In this document: positions 47,627 to 61,132 of the stretch, one piece after another
Position numbering within the stretch: position 1 is the first letter of the stretch
Layout of the letters: every line of letters starts with the position of its first letter
Assembly: GCA_963921195.1 (NCBI GenBank)
Contig: OY992537.1
Location: 149,413,841 to 149,477,840 of the forward strand
Source of the DNA: Pegoplata infirma
Lineage: Eukaryota; Arthropoda; Insecta; Diptera; Anthomyiidae
Reading direction: 5' to 3'
Length of the DNA stretch: 64,000 nucleotides
Program-made: the position numbers and the translations under genes
Notes under the pieces: generated by a model
What the model saw: only the letters and a program-made list of their open reading frames with translations
What the model was told of the DNA's origin: nothing
Databases searched by the model: none

Positions 47627-49963
47627 TTTAACAATTTATTCGATCTATGTTTATTTCAAATTAATGGCATTTTTAATGATAATGGTAAACTTCTGGATTT
47701 AGTTTTTGTCAACGAACCCAAGGACTGTACAATAAACCGAACTCATCCTATAACTTTGCCTGAGGACCGATACCACCCTACTATCGAAATCAGTTGCAAC
47801 ATTCAACATATTCTTCAACGCAATTCGATGAACCAAAATATAAAAGTTTTTTGTTTTAAGAAAGCAAATTATAACGATTTAATTAGCCTCTTCAATAATA
47901 CAAATTGGCTTCAATTACTCTACATTCCCAACGGATCACCAGCTGCTATCGACAATATGATAACATTATTTTACAAAACTATGTATGATTATATGGATCA
48001 ATGCATCCCTAAATTTACACCGCAAAAACTGTCTGGCCCACCTTGGAGCTCACGACAACTTTCAAGACTTAAAAATTTAAAAAATAAACAATATAAAAAA
48101 TATAAAGAATCTGGTTCCATTGTTCAACTTGGAAAATATTCTGTTACTCGTGCTGAATATAATCTACTTAATACAAAACTATACAACGAATATTTAACTA
48201 AAATAAAATTCAACTTCAAACGCGATCCTAAATCTTTCTACACATTTGTTAACTCTAAAAGAAAATCTACTGGTTTCCCAACAGTCATGAAACATTTAAA
48301 TCAGGAATCTTCTGATGATCTTATTATAAGCAACATGTTTGCAGATTTTTTCGCCACCACATATTCAGATGCCCAATACAACAATTCTACTGACTACCCA
48401 TTTAAAATAAGTTCTAACCAATCAATATCATTGTCTCCTATTGATACTTCTCACATTATTACTTGTTTGAAAGGTTTTAAATCATCATTTTATAGTGGGC
48501 CTGACAACGTACCAAGCTGTATACTTACAAATTGTGCTCCAGCTGTTGCTATACCTTTATCTATTATTTTTAACATTTCAATAAAGCATGGTTATTTCCC
48601 CAAATTTTGGAAGGAATCTTACATCATTCCCCTTTTTAAATCTGGAAATAAGTCTAACGTAATTAACTACAGAGGCATTGCTAAACTAAGTACGATTCCA
48701 AAACTTTTCGAAAAATGTATTACTGATTATCTAGTTCACCCAGTATCATCATTACTCACACCTTTTCAACATGGTTTTCGTAAAGGGCGCTCAACAATGA
48801 CAAATGTTCTACAGCTAACAACCATAGTAAACCGAGGATTTACAAATGGACAATTTACCGATGTGATCTTTACGGACTTTAGCAAAGCTTTTGACAAAGT
48901 CAATCATAAACTTTTGCTCGAAAAATTGCACTTAATGGGGTTTACTGGTCTTGTTTTGAGTTGGTTAAAGTCATACCTTCAATTCAGAACGCAATCTGTC
49001 CGATACATTAATGCTACTTCAAGGAATATTTTGGTAAACTCTGGAGTACCGCAAGGTAGCCATCTTGGACCTATTTTATTTCTATTATACATTAATGATC
49101 TGCCAGAAGTTATCAATTACTGCAATGTGTTAATGTATGCTGACGACGTAAAACTTTTTCTAAGCTCTAAAAATTCATTTGATCAAGTTCTTTTACAAAG
49201 TGACCTTGATAGTTTCTTTTCTTGGTGTAATATAAATTTAATGGATTTAAATTTAAATAAATGTAAACACATGCATTTTTCCAGGAGATGTGATGCTTCT
49301 AATTACTATGTGTTAGGTGGCTACCAATTGGAATTAGTTGATGTGTTTTTAGATCTTGGAATTTTATTAGATGCCAAACTTAATTTTATCCAACACATTG
49401 AAATGACTGTCAATAAAGCTCGAGGTGTGTTAGCTTTTATAAAACGATGGGCTAAAGAATTTTCTGATCCGTTTGTTACCAAACAGCTGTTTATAACACT
49501 TGTACGACCTATCTTAGAATTTGGTTCGATTATATGGGATCCCCAATATAATAATCATATAAGTCGTATTGAATCTGTACAAAAACAATTTCTTTTGTTT
49601 TGCTTAAGGGACTTATACCGAAACGATTCGTTTAACTTACCTTCTTATGAAACAAGGTTATCTAGAATAAGATTGCCAACGTTAAAAAGTCGGAGAACAA
49701 TGTTAAATGTGACATTTTTGATTAATTTGATAAATGGTAATGTTTGTTCCGAGTTTCTTTTAGAAAATTTATCATTCAACGTACCTCAACGTACTCTATG
49801 CTACTTCAGTCCGTTATATATAAAATTTTCCCGCACAAATTACGAAAATGCTGATTCATTTAGGAGAATGTGTAGTAATTTTAACGAACTATATAATTTT
49901 ATAGATTTTTCAACTAACATTGATCAAATAAAACGCAATATTATCATGTTTTTAAATAATTAG
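47627..49963 (+). CDS. ORF2 fragment: end of endonuclease plus complete reverse transcriptase (5' truncated)
   Basis: Codes for the retrotransposon polyprotein that nicks DNA and copies its RNA at the cut. The open frame enters at the truncation point without a start codon and gives about 778 residues. First comes the tail of an AP-type endonuclease, with GKLLDLVFVN and the RYHPTIEI block that carries the last catalytic histidine. Reverse transcriptase motifs follow: NYRGIAKLSTIPKLFEK, FRKGRS (48776-48793), TDFSKAFDKVNH with the first catalytic Asp (48872-48907), GVPQGSHLGP, and MYADDVKLF with the YADD pair (49136-49147). Next is DLGILLDAKLNF, then the Jockey-type C-terminal region around LVRPILEFGSIIWDP. 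No RNase H domain is visible. The frame ends in TAG 130 bp before the end of the tail. Clade assignment to Jockey or a close relative is by motif recognition only. Confidence 0.92.
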   Translation, partial: FNNLFDLCLFQINGIFNDNGKLLDLVFVNEPKDCTINRTHPITLPEDRYHPTIEISCNIQHILQRNSMNQNIKVFCFKKANYNDLISLFNNTNWLQLLYIPNGSPAAIDNMITLFYKTMYDYMDQCIPKFTPQKLSGPPWSSRQLSRLKNLKNKQYKKYKESGSIVQLGKYSVTRAEYNLLNTKLYNEYLTKIKFNFKRDPKSFYTFVNSKRKSTGFPTVMKHLNQESSDDLIISNMFADFFATTYSDAQYNNSTDYPFKISSNQSISLSPIDTSHIITCLKGFKSSFYSGPDNVPSCILTNCAPAVAIPLSIIFNISIKHGYFPKFWKESYIIPLFKSGNKSNVINYRGIAKLSTIPKLFEKCITDYLVHPVSSLLTPFQHGFRKGRSTMTNVLQLTTIVNRGFTNGQFTDVIFTDFSKAFDKVNHKLLLEKLHLMGFTGLVLSWLKSYLQFRTQSVRYINATSRNILVNSGVPQGSHLGPILFLLYINDLPEVINYCNVLMYADDVKLFLSSKNSFDQVLLQSDLDSFFSWCNINLMDLNLNKCKHMHFSRRCDASNYYVLGGYQLELVDVFLDLGILLDAKLNFIQHIEMTVNKARGVLAFIKRWAKEFSDPFVTKQLFITLVRPILEFGSIIWDPQYNNHISRIESVQKQFLLFCLRDLYRNDSFNLPSYETRLSRIRLPTLKSRRTMLNVTFLINLINGNVCSEFLLENLSFNVPQRTLCYFSPLYIKFSRTNYENADSFRRMCSNFNELYNFIDFSTNIDQIKRNIIMFLNN

Positions 49964-50060
49964 TTAATATGTAACTTTTATGTTTTTCTAATCATTATGT
50001 AAATTATATTATTGTAAGCTGTATTATGTTTCTAGTCTGTAAGGATTTATTCCATAGACT

Positions 50061-50093
50061 TAAATAAATAAATAAAAAAAAAAAAAAAATAAA
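50061..50093 (+). repeat. A-rich 3' tail of the retrotransposon
   Basis: taaataaataaataaa followed by a run of A, directly before the right tactt. It is the expected product of priming from the polyadenylated RNA. Confidence 0.85.
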
Positions 50094-53000
50094 TACTTAC
50101 AGAGATATATGCATTTATGCAAAGTTTTTTTTTTCATTTTTATGAGAAACCCATTATTTAAGGTTTTTTGGAGACCCTCATTTTTAAATTGCTATAACTC
50201 GGTAAATAATGATCCGATTTTGACTCTATAAAAATTTGAATGCATAAGTATATTAGCTTTATCATGACAGAAAAAAATTAAGACTATCGGACTAGTATTA
50301 ACAGATATTTATGCATTCATATCAAAAATATTTTCGGGTTACTTGTAATAACTTGAAATGGCTATATCAAGGTTACCATTATATCGATTTCAAATGCCTT
50401 TGCACGAATTTAAATCTTTTTCAATAAAGTTTAATTCGAATAAAAGAGATTGCTCGATTTTAAATTTTTAAAAAAAATTATTTTTTCAAAAATGATAAAC
50501 TTGTAATTTTTCGTAGTCTGGAGACCTTTTACTTTCAACGGCTGTATCTCTGCAACTATTGCTCCGATTTTGTCAAAATAACAAAAAAATAAAATATTGA
50601 GACTTTATCTTTCCTCTGGAACCAAATGTGAGGCAATCGGGCTGGTACTTACAGAGATATATGCATTTATTCAAAGTTTTTTTTTCATTTTTATGAGAAA
50701 CCCATTATTTAAGGTTTCTTGGAGACCCTCATTTTTAAATTGCTATAACTCGGTAAATAATGATCCGATTTTGACTCTATAAAAACTAGAATGCATAAGT
50801 ATATTAGCTTTATCATGACAGAAAAAAAATTAAGACTATCGGACTAGTATTAACAGATATTTATGCATTCATATCAAAAATATTTTCGGGTTACTTGTAA
50901 TAACTTGAAATGGCTATATCAAGGTTACCATTATATCAATTTCAAATGCCTTTGCACGAATTTAAATCTTTTTCAATAAAGTTTAATTAGAATAAAAGAG
51001 ATTGCTCGATTTTAAATTTTTAAAAAAATTTATTTTTTCAAAAATGATAAACTTGTAATTTTTCGTAGTCTGGAGACCTTTTACTTTCAACGGCTGTATC
51101 TCTGCAACTATTGCTCCGATTTTGTCAAAATAACAAAAAAAATAAAATATTGAGACTTTATCTTTCCTCTGGAACCAAATGTGAGGCAATCGGGCTGGTA
51201 CTTACAGAGATATATGCATTTATTCAAAGTTTTTTTTTCATTTTTATGAGAAACCCATTATTTAAGGTTTCTTGGAGACCCTCATTTTTAAATTGCTATA
51301 ACTCGGTAAATAATGATCCGATTTTGACTCTATAAAAACTAGAATGCATAAGTATATTAGCTTTATCATGACAGAAAAAAATTAAGACTATCGGACTAGT
51401 ATTAACAGATATTTATGCATTCATATCAAAAATATTTTCGGGTTACTTGTAATAACTTGAAATGGCTATATCAAGGTTACCATTATATCAATTTCAAATG
51501 CCTTTGCACGAATTTAAATCTTTTTCAATAAAGTTTAATTAGAATAAAAGAGATTGCTCGATTTTAAATTTTTAAAAAAATTTATTTTTTCAAAAATGAT
51601 AAACTTGTAATTTTTCGTAGTCTGGAGACCTTTTACTTTCAACGGCTGTATCTCTGCAACTATTGCTCCGATTTTGTCAAAATAACAAAAAAATAAAATA
51701 TTGAGACTTTATCTTTCCTCTGGAACCAAATGTGAGACAATCGGGCTGGTACTTACAGAGATATATGCATTTATGCAAAGTTTTTTTTTTATTTTTATGA
51801 GAAACCCATTATTTAAGGTTTCTTTGAGACCCTCATTTTTAAATTGCTATAACTCGGTAAATAATGATCCGATTTTGACTCTATAAAAACTAGAATGCAT
51901 AAGTATATTAGCTTTATCATGACAGAAAAAAATTAAGACTATCGGACTAGTATTAACAGATATTTATGCATTCATATCAAAAATATTTTCGGGTTACTTG
52001 TAATAACTTGAAATGGCTATATCAAGGTTACCATTATATCGATTTCAAATGCCTTTGCACGAATTTAAATCTTTTTCAATAAAGTTTAATTAGAATAAAA
52101 GAGATTGCTCGATTTTAAATTTTTAAAAAAATTTATTTTTTCAAAAATGATAAACTTGTAATTTTTCGTAGTCTGGAGACCTTTTACTTTCAACGGCTGT
52201 ATCTCTGCAACTATTGCTCCGATTTTGTCAAAATAACAAAAAAATAAAATATTGAGACTTTATCTTTCCTCTGGAACCAAATGTGAGACAATCGGGCTGG
52301 TACTTACAGAGATATATGCATTTATTCAAAGTTTTTTTTTTCATTTTTATGAGAAACCCATTATTTAAGGTTTCTTGGAGACCCTCATTTTTAAATTGCT
52401 ATAACTCGGTAAATAATGATCCGATTTTGACTCTATAAAAACTAGAATGCATAAGTATATTAGCTTTATCATGACAGAAATAAAATTAAGACTATCGGAC
52501 TAGTATTAACAGATATTTATGCATTCATATCAAAAATATTTTCGGGTTACTTGTAATAACTTGAAATGGCTATATCAAGGTTACCATTATATCGATTTCA
52601 AATGCCTTTGCACGAATTTAAATCTTTTTCAATAAAGTTTAATTAGAATAAAAGAGATTGCTCGATTTTAAATTTTTAAAAAAATTTATTTTTTCAAAAA
52701 TGATAAACTTGTAATTTTTCGTAGTCTGGAGACCTTTTACTTTCAACGGCTGTATCTCTGCAACTATTGCTCCGATTTTGTCAAAATAACAAAAAATAAA
52801 ATATTGAGACTTTATCTTTCCTCTGGAACCAAATGTGAGACAATCGGGCTGGTACTTACAGAGATATATGCATTTATTCAAAGTTTTTTTTTTTCATTTT
52901 TATGAGAAACCCATTATTTAAGGTTTCTTGGAGACCCTCATTTTTAAATTGCTATAACTCGGTAAATAATGATCCGATTTTGACTCTATAAAAACTAGAA

Positions 53001-55546
53001 TGCATAAGTATATTAGCTTTATCATGACAGAAAAAAATTAAGACTATCGGACTAGTATTAACAGATATTTATGCATTCATATCAAAAATATTTTCGGGTT
53101 ACTTGTAATAACTTGAAATGGCTATATCAAGGTTACCATTATATCAATTTCAAATGCCTTTGCACGAATTTAAATCTTTTTCAATAAAGTTTAATTAGAA
53201 TAAAAGAGATTGCTCGATTTTAAATTTTTAAAAAAATTTATTTTTTCAAAAATGATAAACTTGTAATTTTTCGTAGTCTGGAGACCTTTTACTTTCAACG
53301 GCTGTATCTCTGCAACTATTGCTCCGATTTTGTCAAAATAACAAAATAATAAAAGATTGAGACTTTATCTTTCCTCTGGAACCAAATGTGAGACAATCGG
53401 GCTGGTACTTACAGAGATATATGCACTTATGCAAAGTTTTTTTTTCATTTCATTTTTTGGAGACCCTCATTTTTAAATTGCTATAACTCGGTAAATAATG
53501 ATGCGATTTTGACTCTATAAAAACTAGAATGCATAAGTATATTAGCTTTATCATGACAGAAAAAATTTAAGACTATCAGACTAGTATTAACAGATATTTA
53601 TGCATTCATATCAAAAATATTTTCGGGTTACTTGTAATAACTTGAAATGGCTATATCAAGGTTACAATTCTATCGTTTTCTAATGCCTTTGCACGAATTT
53701 AAATCTTTTTCAATTAAGTTTAAATAGAATAAAAGAGATTGCTCGATTTTAAATTTTTAAAAAAAATTTTTTTTTCAAAAATGATAAACTTGTAATTTTT
53801 TGTAGTCTGGAGACCTTTTACTTTCAACGGCTGTATCTCTGCAACTATTGCTCCGATTTTGTCAAAATAACAAAAAAATAAAAGATTGAGACTTTATCTT
53901 TCCTCTGGAACCAAATGTGAGACAATCGGGCTGGTACTTACAGAGATATATGCATTTATGCAAAGTTTTTTTTTTTCATTTTTATGAGAAACCCATTATT
54001 TAAGGTTTTTTGGAGACCCTCATTTTTAAATTGCTATAACTCGGTAAATAATGATCCGATTTTGACTCTATAAAAATTAGAATGCATAAGTATATTAGCT
54101 TTATCATGACAGAAAAAAATTAAGACTATCGGACTAGTATTAACAGATATTTATGCATTCATATCAAAAATATTTTCGGGTTACTTGTAATAATTTGAAA
54201 TCGCTATATCAAGGTTACCATTATATCGATTTCAAATGCCTTTGCACGAATTTAAATCTTTTTCAATAAAGTTTAATTCGAATAAAAGAGATTGCTCGAT
54301 TTTAAATTTTAAAAAAAAATTATTTTTTCAAAAATGATAAACTTGTAATTTTTCGTAGTCTGGAGACCTTTTACTTTCAACGGCTGTATCTCTGCAACTA
54401 TTGCTCCAATTTTGTCAAAATAACAAAAAAATAAAAGATTGAGACTTTATCTTTCCTCTGGAACCAAATGTGAGACAATCGGGCTGGTACTTACAGAGAT
54501 ATATGCATTTATGCAAAGTTTTTTTTTTCATTTTTATGAGAAACCCATTATTTAAGGTTTTTTGGAGACCCTCATTTTTAAATTGCTATAACTCGGTAAA
54601 TAATGATCCGATTTTGACTCTATAAAAACTAGAAGGCATAAGTATATTAGCTTTATCATGACAGAAAAAAATTAAGACTATCGGACTAGTATTAACAGAT
54701 ATTTATGCATTCATATCAAAAATATTTTCGGGTTACTTGTAATAACTTGAAATGGCTATATCAAGGTTACCATTCTATCGTTTTCTAATGCCTTTGCACG
54801 AATTTAAATCTTTTTCAATAAAGTTTAAATAGAATAAAAGAGATTGCTCGATTTTAAATTTTTAAAAAAATTTATTTTTTCAAAAATGATAAACTTGTAA
54901 TTTTTCGTAGTCTGGAGACCTTTTACTTTCAACGGCTGTATCTCTGCAACTATTGCTCCGATTTTGACAAAATAACAAAAAAATAAAAGATTGAGACTTT
55001 ATCTTTCCTCTGGAACCAAATGTGAGACAATCGGGCTGGTACTTACAGAGATATATGCATTTATGCAAAGTTTTTTTTTTTTTTCATTTTTATGAGAAAC
55101 CCATTATTTAAGGTTTTTTGGAGACCCTCATTTTTAAATTGCTATAACTCGGTAAATAATGATCCGATTTTGACTCTATAAAAATTAGAATGCATAAGTA
55201 TATTAGCTTTATCATGACAGAAAAAAATTAAGACTATCAGACTAGTATTAACAGATATTTATGCATTCATATCAAAAATATTTTCGGGTTACTTGTAATA
55301 ACTTGAAATGGCTATATCAAGGTTACCATTATATCAATTTCAAATGCCTTTGCACGAATTTAAATCTTTTTCAATAAAGTTTAAATAGAATAAAAGAGAT
55401 TGCTCGATTTTAAATTTTTAAAAAAAATTTTTTTTTCAAAAATGATAAACTTGTAATTTTTCGTAGTCTGGAGACCTTTTACTTTCAACGGCTGTATCTC
55501 TGCAACTATTGCTCCGATTTTGTCAAAATAACAAAAAAATAAAAGA

Positions 55547-58309
55547 TTGAGACTTTATCTTTCCTCTGGAACCAAATGTGAGGCAATCGGGCTGGTACTT
55601 ACAGAGATATATGCATTTATGCAAAGTTTTTTTTTTATTTTTATGAGAAACCCATTATTTAAGGTTTCTTGGAGACCCTCATTTTTAAATTGCTATAACT
55701 CGGTAAATAATGATCCGATTTTGACTCTATAAAAACTAGAATGCATAAGTATATTAGCTTTATCATGACAGAAAAAAATTAAGACTATCGGACTAGTATT
55801 AACAGATATTTATGCATTCATATCAAAAATATTTTCGGGTTACTTGTAATAACTTGAAATGGCTATATCAAGGTTACCATTATATCAATTTCAAATGCCT
55901 TTGCACGAATTTAAATCTTTTTCAATAAAGTTTAATTAGAATAAAAGAGATTGCTCGATTTTAAATTTTTAAAAAAATTTATTTTTTCAAAAATGATAAA
56001 CTTGTAATTTTTCGTAGTCTGGAGACCTTTTACTTTCAACGGCTGTATCTCTGCAACTATTGCTCCGATTTTGTCAAAATAACAAAAAAATAAAAGATTG
56101 AGACTTTATCTTTCCTCTGGAACCAAATGTGAGACAATCGGGCTGGTACTTACAGAGATATATGCATTTATGCAAAGTTTTTTTTTAATTTTTATGAGAA
56201 ACCCATTATTTAAGGTTTTTTGGAGACCCTCATTTTTAAATTGCTATAACGCGGTAAATAATGATGCGATTTTGACTCTATAAAAACTAGAATGCATAAG
56301 TATATTAGCTTTATCATGACAGAAAAAATTTAAGACTATCAGACTAGTATTAACAGATATTTATGCATTCATATCAAAAATATTTTCGGGTTACTTGTAA
56401 TAACTTGAAATGGCTATATCAAGGTTACAATTCTATCGTTTTCTAATGCCTTTGCACGAATTTAAATCTTTTTCAATTAAGTTTAAATAGAATAAAAGAG
56501 ATTGCTCGATTTTAAATTTTTAAAAATTTTTTTTTTTTCAAAAATGATAAACTTGTAATTTTTCGTAGTCTGGAGACCTTTTACTTTCAACGGCTGTATC
56601 TCTGCAACTATTGCTCCGATTTTGTCAAAATAACAAAAAAATAAAAGATTGAGACTTTATCTTTCCTCTGGAACCAAATGTGAGACAATCGGGCTGGTAC
56701 TTACAGAGATATATGCATTTATGCAAAGTTTTTTTTTTCATTTTTATGAGAAACCCATTATTTAAGGTTTTTTGGAGACCCTCATTTTTAAATTGCTATA
56801 ACTCGGTAAATAATGATCCGATTTTGACTCTATAAAAATTAGAATGCATAAGTATATTAGCTTTATCATGACAGAAAAAAATTAAGACTATCGGACTAGT
56901 ATTAACAGATATTTATGCATTCATATCAAAAATATTTTCGGGTTACTTGTAATAACTTGAAATGGCTATATCAAGGTTACCATTATATCGATTTCAAATG
57001 CCTTTGCACGAATTTAAATCTTTTTCAATAAAGTTTAATTCGAATAAAAGAGATTGCTCGATTTTAAATTTTAAAAAAAAAAAATATTTTTTCAAAAATG
57101 ATAAACTTGTAATTTTTCGTAGTCTGGAGACCTTTTACTTTCAACGGCTGTATCTCTGCAACTATTGCTCCGATTTTGTCAAAATAACAAAAAAATAAAA
57201 GATTGAGACTTTATCTTTCCTCTGGAACCAAATGTGAGACGATCGGGCTGGTACTTACAGAGATATATGCATTTATGCAAAGTTTTTTTTTCATTTTTAT
57301 GAGAAACCCATTATTTAAGGTTTTTTGGAGACCCTCATTTTTAAATTGCTATAACTCGGTAAATAATGATCCGATTTTGACTCTATAAAAACTAGAAGGC
57401 ATAAGTATATTAGCTTTATCATGACAGAAAAAAATTAAGACTATCGGACTAGTATTAACAGATATTTATGCATTCATATCAAAAATATTTTCGGGTTACT
57501 TGTAATAACTTCAAATGGCTATATTAAGGTTACCATTCTATCGTTTTCTAATGCCTTTGCACGAATTTAAATCTTTTTCAATAAAGTTTAAATAGAATAA
57601 AAGAGATTGCTCGATTTTAAATTTTTAAAAAAATTTATTTTTTCAAAAATGATAAACTTGTAATTTTTCGTAGTCTGGAGACCTTTTACTTTCAACGGCT
57701 GTATCTCTGCAACTATTGCTCCGATTTTGTCAAAATAACAAAAAAATAAAAGATTGAGACTTTATCTTTCCTCTGGAACCAAATGTGAGACAATCGGGCT
57801 GGTACTTACAGAGATATAAGCATTTATGCAAAGTTTTTTTTTTTTTTCATTTTTATGAGAAACCCATTATTTAAGGTTTTTTGGAGACCCTCATTTTTAA
57901 ATTGCTATAACTCGGTAAATAATGATCCGATTTTGACTCTATAAAAATTAGAATGCATAAGTATATTAGCTTTATCATGACAGAAAAAAATTAAGACTAT
58001 CAGACTAGTATTAACAGATATTTATGCATTCATATCAAAAATATTTTCGGGTTACTTGTAATAACTTGAAATGGCTATATCAAGGTTACCATTATATCAA
58101 TTTCAAATGCCTTTGCACGAATTTAAATCTTTTTCAATAAAGTTTAAATAGAATAAAAGAGATTGCTCGATTTTAAATTTTTAAAAAAAAAATTTTTTTC
58201 AAAAATGATAAACTTGTAATTTTTCGTAGTCTGGAGACCTTTTACTTTCAACGGCTGTATCTCTGCAACTATTGCTCCGATTTTGTCAAAATAACAAAAA
58301 AATAAAAGA
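55547..58309 (+). repeat. higher-order repeat, 5 monomers, copy 1
   Basis: Shares rare variants with the next unit at 2763-2764 bp: ataacgcggtaaat (near 56248 and 59011), tttttttaatttttatg (near 56180 and 58943), gagacgatcggg (near 57235 and 59999) and taaaaattttttttt (near 56521 and 59284). The period is five monomers. Confidence 0.87.
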
Positions 58310-60280
58310 TTGAGACTTTATCTTTCCTCTGGAACCAAATGTGAGGCAATCGGGCTGGTACTTACAGAGATATATGCATTTATGCAAAGTTTTTTTTTTA
58401 TTTTTATGAGAAACCCATTATTTAAGGTTTCTTGGAGACCCTCATTTTTAAATTGCTATAACTCGGTAAATAATGATCCGATTTTGACTCTATAAAAACT
58501 AGAATGCATAAGTATATTAGCTTTATCATGACAGAAAAAAATTAAGACTATCGGACTAGTATTAACAGATATTTATGCATTCATATCAAAAATATTTTCG
58601 GGTTACTTGTAATAACTTGAAATGGCTATATCAAGGTTACCATTATATCAATTTCAAATGCCTTTGCACGAATTTAAATCTTTTTCAATAAAGTTTAATT
58701 AGAATAAAAGAGATTGCTCGATTTTAAATTTTTAAAAAAATTTATTTTTTCAAAAATGATAAACTTGTAATTTTTCGTAGTCTGGAGACCTTTTACTTTC
58801 AACGGCTGTATCTCTGCAACTATTGCTCCGATTTTGTCAAAATAACAAAAAAATAAAAGATTGAGACTTTATCTTTCCTCTGGAACCAAATGTGAGACAA
58901 TCGGGCTGGTACTTACAGAGATATATGCATTTATGCAAAGTTTTTTTTTAATTTTTATGAGAAACCCATTATTTAAGGTTTTTTGGAGACCCTCATTTTT
59001 AAATTGCTATAACGCGGTAAATAATGATGCGATTTTGACTCTATAAAAACTAGAATGCATAAGTATATTAGCTTTATCATGACAGAAAAAATTTAAGACT
59101 ATCAGACTAGTATTAACAGATATTTATGCATTCATATCAAAAATATTTTCGGGTTACTTGTAATAACTTGAAATGGCTATATCAAGGTTACAATTCTATC
59201 GTTTTCTAATGCCTTTGCACGAATTTAAATCTTTTTCAATTAAGTTTAAATAGAATAAAAGAGATTGCTCGATTTTAAATTTTTAAAAATTTTTTTTTTT
59301 TCAAAAATGATAAACTTGTAATTTTTCGTAGTCTGGAGACCTTTTACTTTCAACGGCTGTATCTCTGCAACTATTGCTCCGATTTTGTCAAAATAACAAA
59401 AAAATAAAAGATTGAGACTTTATCTTTCCTCTGGAACCAAATGTGAGACAATCGGGCTGGTACTTACAGAGATATATGCATTTATGCAAAGTTTTTTTTT
59501 TAATTTTTATGAGAAACCCATTATTTAAGGTTTTTTGGAGACCCTCATTTTTAAATTGCTATAACTCGGTAAATAATGATCCGATTTTGACTCTATAAAA
59601 ATTAGAATGCATAAGTATATTAGCTTTATCATGACAGAAAAAAATTAAGACTATCGGACTAGTATTAACAGATATTTATGCATTCATATCAAAAATATTT
59701 TCGGGTTACTTGTAATAACTTGAAATGGCTATATCAAGGTTACCATTATATCGATTTCAAATGCCTTTGCACGAATTTAAATCTTTTTCAATAAAGTTTA
59801 ATTCGAATAAAAGAGATTGCTCGATTTTAAATTTTTAAAAAAAAAATTATTTTTTCAAAAATGATAAACTTGTAATTTTTCGTAGTCTGGAGACCTTTTA
59901 CTTTCAACGGCTGTATCTCTGCAACTATTGCTCCGATTTTGTCAAAATAACAAAAAAATAAAAGATTGAGACTTTTACTTTCCTCTGGAACCAAATGTGA
60001 GACGATCGGGCTGGTACTTACAGAGATATATGCATTTATGCAAAGTTTTTTTTTCATTTTTATGAGAAACCCATTATTTAAGGTTTTTTGGAGACCCTCA
60101 TTTTTAAATTGCTATAACTCGGTAAATAATGATCCGATTTTGACTCTATAAAAACTAGAAGGCATAAGTATATTAGCTTTATCATGACAGAAAAAAATTA
60201 AGACTATCGGACTAGTATTAACAGATATTTATGCATTCATATCAAAAATATTTTCGGGTTACTTGTAATAACTTGAAATG
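58310..60280 (+). repeat. higher-order repeat, 5 monomers, partial copy 2
   Basis: Repeats the preceding unit for about 3.5 monomers. Near 60290 it changes from the expected accattctatcg to accattatatcaa, marking a recombination point to another monomer lineage. Confidence 0.78.
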
Positions 60281-61132
60281 GCTATATCAAGGTTACCATT
60301 ATATCAATTTCAAATGCCTTTGCATGAATTTAAATCTTTTTCAATAAAGTTTAATTAGAATAAAAGAGATTGCTCGATTTTAAATTTTTAAAAAAATTTA
60401 TTTTTTCAAAAATGATAAACTTGTAATTTTTCGTAGTCTGGAGACCTTTTACTTTCAACGGCTGTATCTCTGCAACTATTGCTCCGATTTTGTCAAAATA
60501 ACAAAAAAATAAAAGATTGAGACTTTATCTTTCCTCTGGAACCAAATGTGAGACAATCGGGCTGGTACTTACAGAGATATATGCATTTATGCAAAGTTTT
60601 TTTTTCATTTTTATGAGAAACCCATTATTTAAGGTTTTTTGGAGACCCTCATTTTTAAATTGCTATAACTCGGTAAATAATGATGCGATTTTGACTCTAT
60701 AAAAACTAGAATGCATAAGTATATTAGCTTTATCATGACAGAAAAAATTTAAGACTATCAGACTAGTATTAACAGATATTTATGCATTCATATAAAAAAT
60801 ATTTTCGGGTTACTTGTAATAACTTGAAATGGCTATATCAAGGTTACCATTCTATCGTTTTCTAATGCCTTTGCACGAATTTAAATCTTTTTCAATAAAG
60901 TTTAAATAGAATAAAAGAGATTGCTCGATTTTAAATTTTTAAAAATTTTTTTTTTTCAAAAATGATAAACTTGTAATTTTTCGTAGTCTGGAGACCTTTT
61001 ACTTTCAACGGCTGTATCGCTGCAACTATTGCTCCGATTTTGTCAAAATAACAAAAAAATAAAAGATTGAGACTTTATCTTTCCTCTGGAACCAAATCTG
61101 AGGCAATCGGGCTGGTACTTACAGAGATATAT

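Larger units (their letters stand above)
47625..50093 (+). mobile_element. 5'-truncated Jockey-like non-LTR retrotransposon, 2.47 kb
   Basis: Inserted in ggctggtacttacagag. The word tactt is present at 47620-47624 and 50094-50098, a short possible target duplication. The left end begins abruptly inside the endonuclease domain of ORF2, the usual sign of incomplete reverse transcription. ORF1 and most of the endonuclease are missing. The right end has a 3' untranslated region of about 100 bp and an A-rich tail with taaa repeats from 50061. The RT frame has no stop, so the copy is probably young, but lacking its 5' part it cannot move by itself. Confidence 0.92.
50094..61132 (+). repeat. satellite array block 5 (about 20 monomers)
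   Basis: Same monomer and orientation. 50597-53345 is a run of similar tattcaaag-type units. A loss of about 24 bp near 53448 removes atgagaaacccattattt. The block ends in agagatat at the inverted second copy of the 1.86-kb element. No gene is visible. Confidence 0.96.

Noticed and set aside
47756..49963. Reverse transcriptase gene starting at 47756
   Set aside because: That position is a TTG inside a frame that continues upstream to the truncation point with endonuclease motifs. The frame is 5' truncated and has no true start here.
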